The notes below the pieces were generated by a model. It ran no database searches and was not told the DNA's origin. It was given only the letters and a program-made list of their open reading frames with translations. Shown piece after piece: positions 46,371 through 55,700 of a DNA stretch of 64,000 nucleotides. Position numbers and translations under genes: made by a program. Origin of the DNA: an uncultured Pseudomonadota bacterium (GTDB taxonomy: Bacteria > Pseudomonadota > Gammaproteobacteria > Methylococcales > Methylomonadaceae). Position 1 is the stretch's first letter, and every line of letters begins with the position of its first letter. The stretch spans positions 50,285 to 114,284 of the forward strand of contig CAIQDI010000010.1 in the NCBI GenBank assembly GCA_903870545.1. Direction: 5' to 3'.

Positions 46371-46396
46371 AACGAGGTGATTTAGTAAGTTTTTAG
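46367..46396 (+). pseudogene. mazF: mazF remnant, first nine codons only
   Basis: The ATGA junction after mazE opens MKRGDLVSF and then stops (TAG). 'MKRGDLV' is the standard N-terminus of MazF toxins. The rest of the gene is gone: the aroC leader begins within 20 bp. A deletion joining the cassette to aroC removed the toxin. Confidence 0.75.
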
Positions 46397-46415
46397 ATTT
46401 AATTTAGGATAAAAA

Positions 46416-47483
46416 ATGTCAGGAAACACCATAGGAAAATTATTTACCGTCACGACGTTTGGCGAAAGTCACGGCGCGGCGTTGGGCTGTATTATTGACG
46501 GTTGCCCGCCGATGATGGAACTTTGCGAGGCGGATATTCAGCTCGATTTAGACCGTCGCAAACCAGGAACGTCGCGCCACACCACGCAACGTCGCGAAGC
46601 CGACGAAGTGAAAATTTTGTCGGGTATTTTTGAAGGAAAAACGACGGGGACACCAATCGGTTTGCTAATCGAAAACACTGACCAGCGTTCAAAAGATTAT
46701 TCCAAAATTTCACAAGCGTTTCGTCCTGGTCATGCAGATTTCACTTATCAGCAAAAATACGGTTTTCGTGATTATCGTGGCGGCGGACGTTCTTCAGCGC
46801 GTGAAACAGCGATGCGTGTGGCGGCTGGCGCGATTGCAAAAAAATATCTCAAAGAAGTTGCAGGTATTGAAATTCGCGGTTATTTGTCACAATTGGGAAC
46901 AATTAAAATTGAACAACTTGATTGGGATATTATCGAAACCAATCCGTTTTTTTGTCCCGACGTGAACAAAATTGCCGAAATGGAAATCTACATGGACGCA
47001 CTTCGCAAAGAAGGCGAATCGATTGGCGCACGCATTGAAGTGGTCGCAACAAATGTTCCCGCAGGTTTGGGCGAACCGATTTTTGACCGTTTGGATGCCG
47101 AACTCGCTTACGCTTTGATGAGCATTAACGCGGTAAAAGGCGTAGAAATCGGCGACGGTTTTAAATGCGTCGAAGCGAAAGGCACGCAATTCCGTGACGA
47201 AATTACGCCCGGCGGTTTTTTGAGTAATCACGCTGGCGGCATTTTAGGCGGCATTTCGAGCGGTCAAACGATCACCGCGAGCATTGCGTTAAAACCCACG
47301 TCCAGCCTACGTTTAGCGGGAAAAAGCATTGACCTGGAAGGCAATGCGGTCGAAGTGATTACCGAAGGGCGACACGATCCGTGTGTGGGAATTCGCGCCA
47401 CGCCGATTGCCGAAGCGATGGTGGCAATTGTGCTAATGGATCATCTTTTGCGGCAACGCGCCCAAAACGGTAACGTAAAATAA
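46416..47483 (+). CDS. aroC: Chorismate synthase
   Basis: This 355-aa protein shows the signatures '[19 protein letters not shown]', '[20 protein letters not shown]' and '[20 protein letters not shown]', and the third '[17 protein letters not shown]'. It makes chorismate from EPSP with reduced FMN. Its last 30 bases and stop lie in the direct repeat shared with 50290-50326. Confidence 0.98.
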   Translation: MSGNTIGKLFTVTTFGESHGAALGCIIDGCPPMMELCEADIQLDLDRRKPGTSRHTTQRREADEVKILSGIFEGKTTGTPIGLLIENTDQRSKDYSKISQAFRPGHADFTYQQKYGFRDYRGGGRSSARETAMRVAAGAIAKKYLKEVAGIEIRGYLSQLGTIKIEQLDWDIIETNPFFCPDVNKIAEMEIYMDALRKEGESIGARIEVVATNVPAGLGEPIFDRLDAELAYALMSINAVKGVEIGDGFKCVEAKGTQFRDEITPGGFLSNHAGGILGGISSGQTITASIALKPTSSLRLAGKSIDLEGNAVEVITEGRHDPCVGIRATPIAEAMVAIVLMDHLLRQRAQNGNVK

Positions 47484-47490
47484 AATCCAA
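47454..47490 (+). repeat. Direct repeat, aroC 3' end, copy 1
   Basis: CAACGCGCCCAAAACGGTAA followed by CGTAAAATAAAATCC and AAA spans the aroC stop. Copy 2 is at 50290, 2836 bp downstream, with two mismatches in about 36 positions. Confidence 0.85.
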
Positions 47491-47550
47491 AACTGCTTTG
47501 ATTTTACAATTTTTGACAACCGAGGAGTCGGCATAATTAACCATCGAGAA

Positions 47551-48693
47551 TTATTTTCGACTCATCGATTTAAGCAAAAGAAATCTAAAAGCATCAAAGG
47601 CTTTTTGCATAACCGCTGGTTTATACGGAAAAATTTCAATGGAATCTGTTGCGTGTATCCAGCATCGCGGGTCAGCTTCAAATAATAGTAATTAACCATC
47701 TTGAGTTTCGGCACAGTCAATCACGACATAATCAAGATTCAGTTTATCCGCAATGGCGAATAGTGCTTCGTGATGTCTGGCAGCAAAATCATCGTCAAAA
47801 TTTTCCATAACTGCTTGTTCTTCCGCCCGTTTGTGTTCATTTAATTCCATACCAGAAGAATTATAGTGAACCATCCAGTTTTCAGAAATGGCCAAATGAC
47901 ATATAAACGGTTTTCGATCAATTAACGCAATTCTTAATTTTCGATAACATTTGTCGCGGCTTATATATTCGACAAATTCAGAAACATAAAACTCATCATT
48001 TTCTACATAATTCTCCAAATAGAAACTTAATTCATCGGCATTATTTATTTTTTCAAGTCCTTTACCGCCATGCGTATCAATCGGTCTTACGGTGATGGGA
48101 AAAGTGAATTCGTCTAACTGGTTTCGCCGAATACAATGTGTTTGCGGCATCAAAAGCCCAGGAACATTTTGAAGAATTGGCGCAATTTTGTGACGCGCAC
48201 AATTCATAATATCTTCAGGATGATTGATGTAAGGTCGTGGCAAAAGAAGAAGCAGGTCTGCTATTTTTTTGAGCGTGGGATTATTTTTATCCGATTCACC
48301 TAACGCCACAAATGCAACATCATGATTTGGTATTGCGTTGGGTAAATCTTTTTCGGGTGAAATATAAAGCAAATCGAGTTGAATGTCGCTGTGTTCAATC
48401 AGAAAATCGAGCGGTGTGTTGTCTGTCATATTACCTGCACCCATCAAAGCAAGTAATCGTATTTTGGGATTTTCGGGGCTGTTCACTCGATAAATACAGC
48501 TGTGTTCTAATGCTTTCGCTTGCATATCTAAAGCCAACTCATTTTGATCAAGAGCAGATGCAATATAAAACATCCGCATAAACATATTGCCGAGATTCGT
48601 ATCTTCGGCAGCATCATGAACCAGTTGGGGTATATCGGTAATGGTTTTTCGTGCCATCGCACAGTGTGATAAAACGGTCACTAAATTATTCAT
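47551..48693 (-). pseudogene. ATP-grasp (RimK-like) protein gene with an internal TAA
   Basis: The frame from ATG 48693 gives 333 residues and meets TAA at 47694-47692. Reading on in the same frame gives another 46 residues, 'LLLFEADPRCWIHATDSIEI' to 'KSMSRK', ending at 47551. The 'LLxFEAD' segment is a standard ATP-grasp metal-binding strand, so the stop removes part of the active site. The first 333 residues contain the ATP-grasp middle ('FPITVRPIDTHGGKGLEKIN', 'FYVSEFVEYISRDKCYRKLR'). Either the gene is inactive, or the stop is read through, or there is a base error. It lies in the segment flanked by aroC-tail repeats. The substrate is unknown. Confidence 0.8.
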
Positions 48694-48797
48694 GATAGCC
48701 TATAAAAATTATGTTTTTTAAAATGGATGCCGACAAAGTGGTCGGTGATTTGTAAATGGTACGCAAATCAAATTTATCGATAAAACAGGAAAATAAT

Positions 48798-49223
48798 ATG
48801 AGTATGTCAATTTCAGGCGCAGGCACAAATTGGTCACAGCCTAAAGTAATGTCGGGGGCAAGTTCATGGAAGTCGCCTCCACAAAAAATGTCAGATTTAT
48901 TTCAAAAAGTAGATACCAGCAATACGGGAACCATTACTCAAGCGCAGTTTGCTCAAACTTTTCAAAATGTAAATCCACCTGCCGCATTTAAAAATATGGG
49001 CGCGGATACGGTTTTTCATAAATTAAGCAACGGAAATCACAGTGTTTCTAAACAAGATTTTGTGGATAGAATGCAAAAGTTGATGGAACAAGCTCGCAAT
49101 CAAGCCGCAAATAATAATGCCCCAACGCCTGCTCCAGCTGGAAGTTTTGCAAGTAGTTTAGCGTCACTCAATGCCTTGGGAGATTTAAAGCCCAGCGGAG
49201 AAAATATCCGTTTTTCAGTTTAA
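48798..49223 (+). CDS. EF-hand-like small protein
   Basis: This is a 141-aa protein. The start at ATG 48798 (MSMSISGAGTNWSQPK) has CAGGAAAATAAT; the frame runs back to 48756. Residues 39-50 form an EF-hand-type loop, D-T-S-N-T-G-T-I-T-Q-A-Q, with Gln in the last position instead of Glu, so calcium affinity is doubtful. A second, weaker loop lies at 'LSNGNHSVSKQDF'. An Ala/Pro/Asn-rich linker follows. No signal peptide is seen. Its 3' end overlaps apbE by four bases, convergently. Confidence 0.75.
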   Translation: MSMSISGAGTNWSQPKVMSGASSWKSPPQKMSDLFQKVDTSNTGTITQAQFAQTFQNVNPPAAFKNMGADTVFHKLSNGNHSVSKQDFVDRMQKLMEQARNQAANNNAPTPAPAGSFASSLASLNALGDLKPSGENIRFSV

Positions 49224-50071
49224 TTTTTAGACGGAGGTAGAAACATTTCCGCCTTTTCTGCCTTCGTTATCCATCCAATGGTGGCGATACTTCCAGCCAC
49301 CAAGCATTCTTCCGCGACGACACTGACGGAAGACAAACCATTCGCAGACCAGCCCGTTTTTGGATTCAAAAGATGACAATAACGCTTCCCAGAAATCTCG
49401 ATAAATCGCTCATAATCACCACTAGTCGCTAATGCACTGTGCGTGAGTTCGATTGTGGCAATTGAAGTATTCGGATTTCTAGGATGAGAAATTCCAATTT
49501 GCCACGGTTCCTGATTTGGATGCGAACCAATGACAGCAATATCACCACCAAAATCAATTAGACCGTGTTCAACACCGAGCGATTTACAAATGAATGCCGC
49601 ACGATCAGCGGCGTATTCTTTCCCGATTCCACCAAAATCAAGCTCCATGTTAGCGACCGAAAAATCCAAACGGGGCGGTGTCCAAATCACTTTTTCTAAG
49701 CCAATGAATGGCAATAATTTGTTGATTTCTACTTGTTCGGGCAATCGTGATTCTGAAAAATTCCAAACATTTCGCAGAATCCCCGATGTAATATCAAACA
49801 AGCCATCACTTTTTTTATGACACGCAAAAGCGTAATCCAGCAACTCCGCCGTTTCTTCATCAACATCAATAAAAAAACCGTGTTTCGCGGCGAGGTTTAT
49901 TTTTGAAAGTAAGCTACTTTCACAATATCTCGAATACTTCGCGTTAATCCTGAAAACTTCTTGCATTACCGCGTCCGCAATAACTTCCGCCGCCGATTCG
50001 TTCGCCGAATACAAATGCAAACGGCATGCACTTCCAAGTGCCACGAAAGAAATACTGTGTAATTTCAACAT
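49220..50071 (-). CDS. apbE: FAD:protein FMN transferase (ApbE family)
   Basis: This is a 283-aa protein. It starts at MLKLHSISFVALGSACRLHL; the frame extends to 50158, adding a hydrophobic start (MNQPGVIIAVVILPI), so a membrane-anchored form cannot be excluded. ApbE motifs are 'FDITSGILRNVWNF', 'ELDFGGIGKEYAADRAAFIC', 'GLIDFGGDIAVIG', 'ALATSGDYERF' and 'HLLNPKTGW'. It attaches FMN to Thr/Ser of target proteins such as Nqr and Rnf subunits or flavocytochromes. No obvious acceptor is adjacent. Confidence 0.88.
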   Translation of the reverse strand: MLKLHSISFVALGSACRLHLYSANESAAEVIADAVMQEVFRINAKYSRYCESSLLSKINLAAKHGFFIDVDEETAELLDYAFACHKKSDGLFDITSGILRNVWNFSESRLPEQVEINKLLPFIGLEKVIWTPPRLDFSVANMELDFGGIGKEYAADRAAFICKSLGVEHGLIDFGGDIAVIGSHPNQEPWQIGISHPRNPNTSIATIELTHSALATSGDYERFIEISGKRYCHLLNPKTGWSANGLSSVSVVAEECLVAGSIATIGWITKAEKAEMFLPPSKN

Positions 50072-50289
50072 TAAACGTATCAAGCCTCTAAAAGTTGTGT
50101 GATAAAAATGCCTTATTGGCAATATAACCACAGCGATTATCACGCCAGGTTGATTCATTTTTTATCTATTTGATATTTAATGTTATTTTCATAAACGTGA
50201 GGTCGCTGTTCTTTCTAAAATGTAGCAAATAAACCAGTATTGGTTGTTTGACACCGATTTTCAGTTTTCAAAAATTTAAATTTAAACAC

Positions 50290-50326
50290 CAACGCGCCCA
50301 AAACGATAACGTAAAATAAAATCCGA
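50290..50326 (+). repeat. Direct repeat, aroC 3' end, copy 2
   Basis: CAACGCGCCCAAAACGATAA followed by CGTAAAATAAAATCC and GAA repeats the end of aroC, outside any gene, 10 bp before a strong terminator. The rest of 50072-50404 upstream of it holds no recognisable gene. Confidence 0.85.
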
Positions 50327-50335
50327 ATCTATAAT

Positions 50336-50379
50336 AATAGGGGTAACGTCCAAAGGCGGGCGTTATCCCTATTTTTTTT
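50336..50379 (+). terminator. Strong terminator, probably the original aroC terminator
   Basis: AATAGGGGTAACGTCC and GGGCGTTATCCCTATT pair over about 16 bp with two wobble or mismatch positions, followed by eight Ts. It directly follows the aroC-tail copy and precedes the 50405 gene by 25 bp. No equivalent terminator lies after aroC itself. Confidence 0.82.
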
Positions 50380-50404
50380 CACTCTATTTTCGAGTATAGG
50401 CTTT

Positions 50405-53400
50405 ATGACACACAAAAATTTAACCCTCGGCATTGCCAATTTTGATTACGCCGATTTGTACGATTCCGCTCGATTGACGGATTTACTGGCGGTTTTTGAC
50501 GAATCCGTGAAATATCACGATGCCGATTTATACGAAAATTACATTTCGTACCGCAACACGCAAGGCGCGGATTTATCGCCTGAACAACAATCTGCAATGT
50601 TGGTTCAAGTCGCGCCCTTCGTAGGAAAATTTGTCGCCAAATTGTTCAACGTTGAAGCCGAACACCAAGCGCAAAAATCACACATTCAATCTGAAATCGA
50701 AACGATTTTTACCTTTAAAAATGAAGTGGTCGAAAAATTGGGCGTGGTTTTCAAAGGTCAAACCACCGACGATTGGAAAATTCCCGACGTGTTAAATCGT
50801 TTTGATTTGTTGATTGAAGCCGGTTTCCCCGAAGCAAACACGACTGACGACGACGAACACCGCGTCGCACAAGTTGGCGCGGTGATTGGTTCATTGGCAA
50901 ATCATTACAAAACGTTGGCGAAAGGCAAAGAAAGTCATTATGAAAATGCCGATTTACAAGCCGAAGCCTTACGCGAAAAATTAAAAGCGCATGAACTCGC
51001 CGCAACCGAATTTGCCGACATTATCAACGTACCCGATTTCACCGAATTCACCGCTGGTTTAATGGAAGTCGTGCAACGCTGGTGTTTTGTCGCGCAACAA
51101 GATGATGACGTGGTGGCGGATTGGCTGAGTTTCAAATTCCCTGAAAAACGGGATTTCGAGAATTTAGTCAAACACGAACTCATCGACAAAACCGAATTCA
51201 ACGTGTGGATGGGCGAACATCGTCGTCGCCGCGACGGTTTCAAATTGACCGATTTGCGTTACAACCAACGCCAAGTTTTATCGGAAGTGAATCATTGTAT
51301 TTATTGCCATGAACGCGACACCGATTCGTGTTCAAAAGGCATGATTAACAAGAAAACGCAGATTTTTAAAGCCGATCCGCTGGGCGTGACGACCATCGGT
51401 TGTCCGCTCGATGAAAAAATTTCAGAAATGAATATCCTCAAACGTGACGGCGACAACATTGGCGCGTTGGCGATTGTGACCGTTGATAATCCAATGTGTG
51501 CCGGCACGGGGCATCGGATTTGCAACGAATGTATGAAGGGCTGTATTTACCAAAAAACCGATCCTGTGAACATTCCGCAAATCGAAACGAATGTTTTGAC
51601 CGACGTTTTGTTTATGCCTTACGGGTTTGAAATTTACAGTTTGTTGACGCGCTGGAATCCGCTCAACGTCAAGCGTCCCGTGATGTTGCCGTACAACGGT
51701 AAAAATGCGCTCGTTGTCGGTTTAGGGCCAGCGGGTTATACGATGAGCCATTATTTGCTCAACGAAGGTTTTGCCGTCGCGGGAATTGACGGTTTGAAAT
51801 TAGAACCATTGCCCGTTGAACTCACAGGCGATGCGGACAATTTACCTGCGCCGATTGCGGATTTCAAAGACCTTTACGAAGATTTAGACAAACGTATTTT
51901 AGCGGGTTTCGGCGGCGTGGCGGAATATGGAATTACGGTTCGTTGGGACAAAAACTTTTTGAAAGTCATGTATTTAATGTTGTTGCGTCGTCAAACGTTC
52001 CGCGCCTACGGCGGGGTGCGTTTTGGCGGCACGTTGACCATTGATGATGCGTGGAAAATGGGCTTCGACCACATTTGTATTGCGTCAGGCGCGGGTCAAC
52101 CGACGATTATTGATTTGAAAAACAACCTCCTGCGCGGTATTCGTAAAGCCTCCGATTTCTTGATGGCGTTGCAATTAACCGGTGCGGCAAAAGCCTCTTC
52201 GTTGGCGAATTTACAAGTGCGTTTGCCAGCTGGCGTGATTGGTGGCGGTTTGACGGCGATTGATACCGCAACGGAATTGATGGCGTATTATCCCGTTCAA
52301 GTTGAAAAAATTCTGCATCGTTATGAAATTCTAACGAAACTTTACGGTGAAGAAAAAGTTCGCGCTCGTTATGACAAAGAAGAAAACGGCATTTTGGACG
52401 AGTTTTTAGCGCACGGAAAAGCGATTGCCGCCGAACGTGAACGCGCCAAAGATGAAGATGAATTGCCTGATTTTCAACCACTTGTCGAATCATGGGGCGG
52501 CGTGACGTTGTTTTATCGCAAAGGCATTCACGACGCGCCCGCGTATCGTCAAAACCACGAAGAAATCAGCGAAGCCTTAGAAGAAGGCATTGCGTTGGCA
52601 GAATTCATGAGTCCAGTCGGTGCGAATGCTGATGAATTTGGGCATTTGGTTTCAGTCGATTTCCAAAACACGCAAACCAAAGCCGCTGTAAATGTGTCCT
52701 TGCGGAATTTGTACATCGCGGCGGGAACGTCACCGAACACGATTTATCAAAGCGAATATCCCGACACATTTGTGATGGATAAATGGTTTTTCCAACGTTA
52801 CGAGCCAGAATTTGAAAATGGTGAAATTAAATTAGTCGCTTCAAACGACGAAAAAATGCCTAAATTAGGCAAACCTGCGCCGCTGACTTCGTATCAAAAA
52901 GACGGTAAATTCATCAGTTTTTACGGCGACAATCACCCTGTTTATGCGGGCAACGTCGTGAAAGCAATGGCGAGCGCGAAAAATGGTTATCCGTATGTGG
53001 TGAAATTATTTGAGCAAGAATTGGCAAATTTAAATCCTACTCAACAATCAGAACGTGATGCAGCGGCGAAAAATCTGTTTGCCCGTTTGGATTCTGCTTT
53101 CAAAGCCACGATTGTGGAAATCAACCGTTTAACGCCGACGATTATTGAGTTGGTGATTAAATCGACGTTGGCGGCAGAAAAATTTGAAGCGGGTCAATTT
53201 TATCGCGTGCAAAATTACGAAGCGATTGCGCCAACGGTTGAAGGTACGGTTTTAGCGGCGGAAGGGTTAGCGTTGACAGGCGCGGAAGTGAACAAAGAAG
53301 CTGGCACGGTTTCATTGATTACGCTGGAAATGGGTTCGTCGTCGCGGTTGTGTGCAACGTGGAAAGTCGGCGACCCTGTTGTGTTGATGGGTGTGACAGG

Positions 53401-54064
53401 CACACCGACCGAAATTCCAACAGGTCAAACCGTGTTGTTAATTGGTGGCGGTTTAGGAAATGCAGTATTGTTCTCAATCGGCAAAGCGTTACGCAACGCG
53501 GGTAATAAAGTGATTTATTTCGCGGGTTACAATTTGGCGCAAGACCGTTTCAAAGTCGAAGACGTGGAAGCGGCGGCGGATATTGTGATTTGGTCGGTGA
53601 ATAAAGGTGAAAATGTTGAACCGTTTACGCCAACTCGTTCGCAAGATAAATCGTTCGTCGGCAACATTTTGGAAGCCATGATTGCTTACGGCAAAGGGGA
53701 ATTGGGCGAACAACCGATTTCGCTCGCTGACGTTGATCATTTGATTGTGATTGGTTCGGACAGAATGATGGAAGCTGTCAAACACGCACGTTTTGATGTC
53801 TTGAAACCGTATTTGACCAAAGCGCATCATGCGGTCGGTTCAATCAATTCGCCGATGCAGTGCATGATGAAAGGCATTTGCGCTCAATGTTTGTGCAAAC
53901 ACGTTGATAAAGACAGCGGCAAAGAGTTCTTTGTTTATTCGTGTTACAACCAAGATCAGGATTTGGATAAAGTCGATTTCCCGAACTTGAATGCGCGTCT
54001 CAAACAAAATACTGTGCAGGAAAAATTGTCTAATCTTTGGTTGGATTATTTGTTGACGAAGTAG
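50405..54064 (+). CDS. Nfn-like multidomain FAD/NAD oxidoreductase (GltD-like plus PyrK-like)
   Basis: This is a 1219-aa protein. Residues 1-290 are helical and unrecognised. A Cys cluster starts near residue 297 (NHCIYCHERDTDSCSKGM), with 'GCPLDEKI', 'CAGTGHRICNECMKGCIYQK' further on, as in the iron-sulfur region of GltD-type proteins. The GltD/NfnL-like flavoprotein has an FAD site 'VVGLGPAGYTMSHYLL' near 436 and a second Rossmann site 'GVIGGGLTAIDTATEL' near 610. Residues about 900-1170 resemble PyrK/NfnS, with 'FEAGQFYRVQNYE', 'LLIGGGLGNAVLFSIGKAL' and a Cys motif 'MQCMMKGICAQCLCKH'. The whole looks like both Nfn subunits fused, suggesting NAD(P)H-linked electron transfer or bifurcation. 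That activity is inferred, not shown. Confidence 0.8.
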   Translation: MTHKNLTLGIANFDYADLYDSARLTDLLAVFDESVKYHDADLYENYISYRNTQGADLSPEQQSAMLVQVAPFVGKFVAKLFNVEAEHQAQKSHIQSEIETIFTFKNEVVEKLGVVFKGQTTDDWKIPDVLNRFDLLIEAGFPEANTTDDDEHRVAQVGAVIGSLANHYKTLAKGKESHYENADLQAEALREKLKAHELAATEFADIINVPDFTEFTAGLMEVVQRWCFVAQQDDDVVADWLSFKFPEKRDFENLVKHELIDKTEFNVWMGEHRRRRDGFKLTDLRYNQRQVLSEVNHCIYCHERDTDSCSKGMINKKTQIFKADPLGVTTIGCPLDEKISEMNILKRDGDNIGALAIVTVDNPMCAGTGHRICNECMKGCIYQKTDPVNIPQIETNVLTDVLFMPYGFEIYSLLTRWNPLNVKRPVMLPYNGKNALVVGLGPAGYTMSHYLLNEGFAVAGIDGLKLEPLPVELTGDADNLPAPIADFKDLYEDLDKRILAGFGGVAEYGITVRWDKNFLKVMYLMLLRRQTFRAYGGVRFGGTLTIDDAWKMGFDHICIASGAGQPTIIDLKNNLLRGIRKASDFLMALQLTGAAKASSLANLQVRLPAGVIGGGLTAIDTATELMAYYPVQVEKILHRYEILTKLYGEEKVRARYDKEENGILDEFLAHGKAIAAERERAKDEDELPDFQPLVESWGGVTLFYRKGIHDAPAYRQNHEEISEALEEGIALAEFMSPVGANADEFGHLVSVDFQNTQTKAAVNVSLRNLYIAAGTSPNTIYQSEYPDTFVMDKWFFQRYEPEFENGEIKLVASNDEKMPKLGKPAPLTSYQKDGKFISFYGDNHPVYAGNVVKAMASAKNGYPYVVKLFEQELANLNPTQQSERDAAAKNLFARLDSAFKATIVEINRLTPTIIELVIKSTLAAEKFEAGQFYRVQNYEAIAPTVEGTVLAAEGLALTGAEVNKEAGTVSLITLEMGSSSRLCATWKVGDPVVLMGVTGTPTEIPTGQTVLLIGGGLGNAVLFSIGKALRNAGNKVIYFAGYNLAQDRFKVEDVEAAADIVIWSVNKGENVEPFTPTRSQDKSFVGNILEAMIAYGKGELGEQPISLADVDHLIVIGSDRMMEAVKHARFDVLKPYLTKAHHAVGSINSPMQCMMKGICAQCLCKHVDKDSGKEFFVYSCYNQDQDLDKVDFPNLNARLKQNTVQEKLSNLWLDYLLTK

Positions 54065-54077
54065 GACGGTAATAAAA

Positions 54078-54108
54078 GCCCTCAATTTGTAATGCTACAA
54101 TTGAGGGC
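54078..54108. terminator. Terminator hairpin after the Nfn-like gene
   Basis: GCCCTCAATTTGTA and TACAATTGAGGGC form a 13-bp stem with one bulge and a 4-nt loop. It starts 14 bp past the stop; there is no T-run on the plus strand. Confidence 0.6.
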
Positions 54109-54160
54109 GAAGACGAAGTAATAAAACCACGACTTAAAAAATTTATTTGGATGACCGCTT

Positions 54161-55621
54161 ATGAAACAAAAAATTGTAGACAAAAAAGTTGAAGATAAAA
54201 TTGATGGTGCAGAAATCACGGGACTTTCAGCAGGTATTTCTGGAAGTGCAATAAATTATGCAGACAATGTTATTTTAGGAGCATCCAGAGGTCATGGATT
54301 TGCAGCTGAAAAAGCCAATCATTTACACGATGTTTTTACAGGTAAAGATGCAAAAATTATTGGTGGTGATAATGTAAAAAATGGTGCTGATCGATTAGTT
54401 AATAATCAATACATTCAAACTAAGTATTGTAATTCTGGCTCAAAATGTGTCGCTGAAACTTTTGAAAATGGTCAATTTAGGTATTGGAGTCCAGATGGTA
54501 CGCCAATGCAAATTGAAGTTCCTTCTGATTATTACGAAGATGCTGTCAAAGCAATGGAAAATCGTATTAAAACAGGACAGATTGATGGAATCACTGACCC
54601 AGCTAAAGCACGCGAAATAATCAGAAAAGGACATTACACCTACGCACAAGCCAGAAATATCGCACGATTTGGAACAATCGAAAGTCTAACTTATGACGCT
54701 GCGAATGGAATCAGAATAGCAGGCACAGCAATGGGAATTTCGTCTGTCATATCTTTTGCCGTTGGCATTTGGAATGGCAAAGAATGGGATATTGCTTTAA
54801 AAGATGCTTGTTATGACGGATTAAAAATAGGTGGCATTGCATGGCTAAGTAGTGTGCTTACTGCACAATTAGGAAGAACAGGAATAGAGCAAGGTTTAAG
54901 AGGAACAACTGATTGGGTTGTTGAAAAAATGGGTAGCAAAGCAGCAGCTTGGTTAGCTAATGGACTTCGTTCAAGCGGCAAAATTTACGGTGCTGCGGCA
55001 ATGAGCAACGTTAGTAAGTTATTGCGTGGAAACATTGTTACAGGAGTTGTTACTACTGTTGTACTGTCCTCTGTAGATTTTGTTCGTATGTTTGATGGTA
55101 GAGTTTCAGGCGCACAAGTGTTTAAAAATGTAACTACAACCGCTGCAAGTGTTGCTGGCGGAACAGGAGGATGGCTCGGTGGAGCAGCGGCAGGAGCTGC
55201 TTTAGGTTCTGTAATTCCAATAATTGGAACTGCTACAGGTGGAATTATCGGAGGGCTTTTAGGTAGTTTTGCAGGTGGTACTGCGGCATCAAAAGCAATT
55301 TCAGTTGTTTTAGATTCGTTCATTGAAGATGATGCAAAAGAAATGTTGCAAATTATTGAAAATGTATTCGGACAACTAGCAGAAGATTATTTATTGAACG
55401 AGGCTGAGGCGAAGAAAGTTATTGATGAATTTCAACGTAAAGATTTACCAAGCACTTTACATAAAATGTATGCAAGTAAAGATCGAAATGAATTCGCTAA
55501 ACAACTTTTAGAACCGTTAATTGAAGAACAAGCTAAAAATCGTCCAAAAATTAAACTTCCAACAAATGATGAAATTATTTCAATGACAAGTGAAATTATT
55601 GAAGCATCAATTGATGATTAG
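54161..55621 (+). CDS. Unrecognised glycine-zipper membrane protein, 486 aa
   Basis: The product starts MKQKIVDKKVEDKIDGAEIT; the frame has AT-rich codon use unlike gyrB or fhcA. Residues about 90-190 form a polar region with 'RYWSPDGTPMQIEVPSDYYE' and 'AREIIRKGHYTYAQARNIAR'. Hydrophobic stretches follow at about 190-205 and 225-245. A long glycine zipper lies at about 328-375 (GGTGGWLGGAAAGAALGSVI, then GGIIGGLLGSFAGG). The C-terminal 100 residues are charged and helical. Glycine zippers of this length occur in pore-formers, toxins and membrane-stress proteins. I do not recognise the family. Composition and position beside the adhesin suggest acquisition by transfer. Confidence 0.7.
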   Translation: MKQKIVDKKVEDKIDGAEITGLSAGISGSAINYADNVILGASRGHGFAAEKANHLHDVFTGKDAKIIGGDNVKNGADRLVNNQYIQTKYCNSGSKCVAETFENGQFRYWSPDGTPMQIEVPSDYYEDAVKAMENRIKTGQIDGITDPAKAREIIRKGHYTYAQARNIARFGTIESLTYDAANGIRIAGTAMGISSVISFAVGIWNGKEWDIALKDACYDGLKIGGIAWLSSVLTAQLGRTGIEQGLRGTTDWVVEKMGSKAAAWLANGLRSSGKIYGAAAMSNVSKLLRGNIVTGVVTTVVLSSVDFVRMFDGRVSGAQVFKNVTTTAASVAGGTGGWLGGAAAGAALGSVIPIIGTATGGIIGGLLGSFAGGTAASKAISVVLDSFIEDDAKEMLQIIENVFGQLAEDYLLNEAEAKKVIDEFQRKDLPSTLHKMYASKDRNEFAKQLLEPLIEEQAKNRPKIKLPTNDEIISMTSEIIEASIDD

Positions 55622-55627
55622 TAAATA

Positions 55628-55660
55628 AAAGCCTTGATTGCATTATGCTGTCGAGGCTTT
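55628..55660 (+). terminator. Terminator-like hairpin after the glycine-zipper gene
   Basis: AAAGCCTTGA and TCGAGGCTTT make a 10-bp stem with one wobble, 6 bp after the stop, followed by a short pyrimidine run. Confidence 0.55.
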
Positions 55661-55700
55661 CTCTATTGAACATCATCGTTATTAAAAACGAGATCACAAC

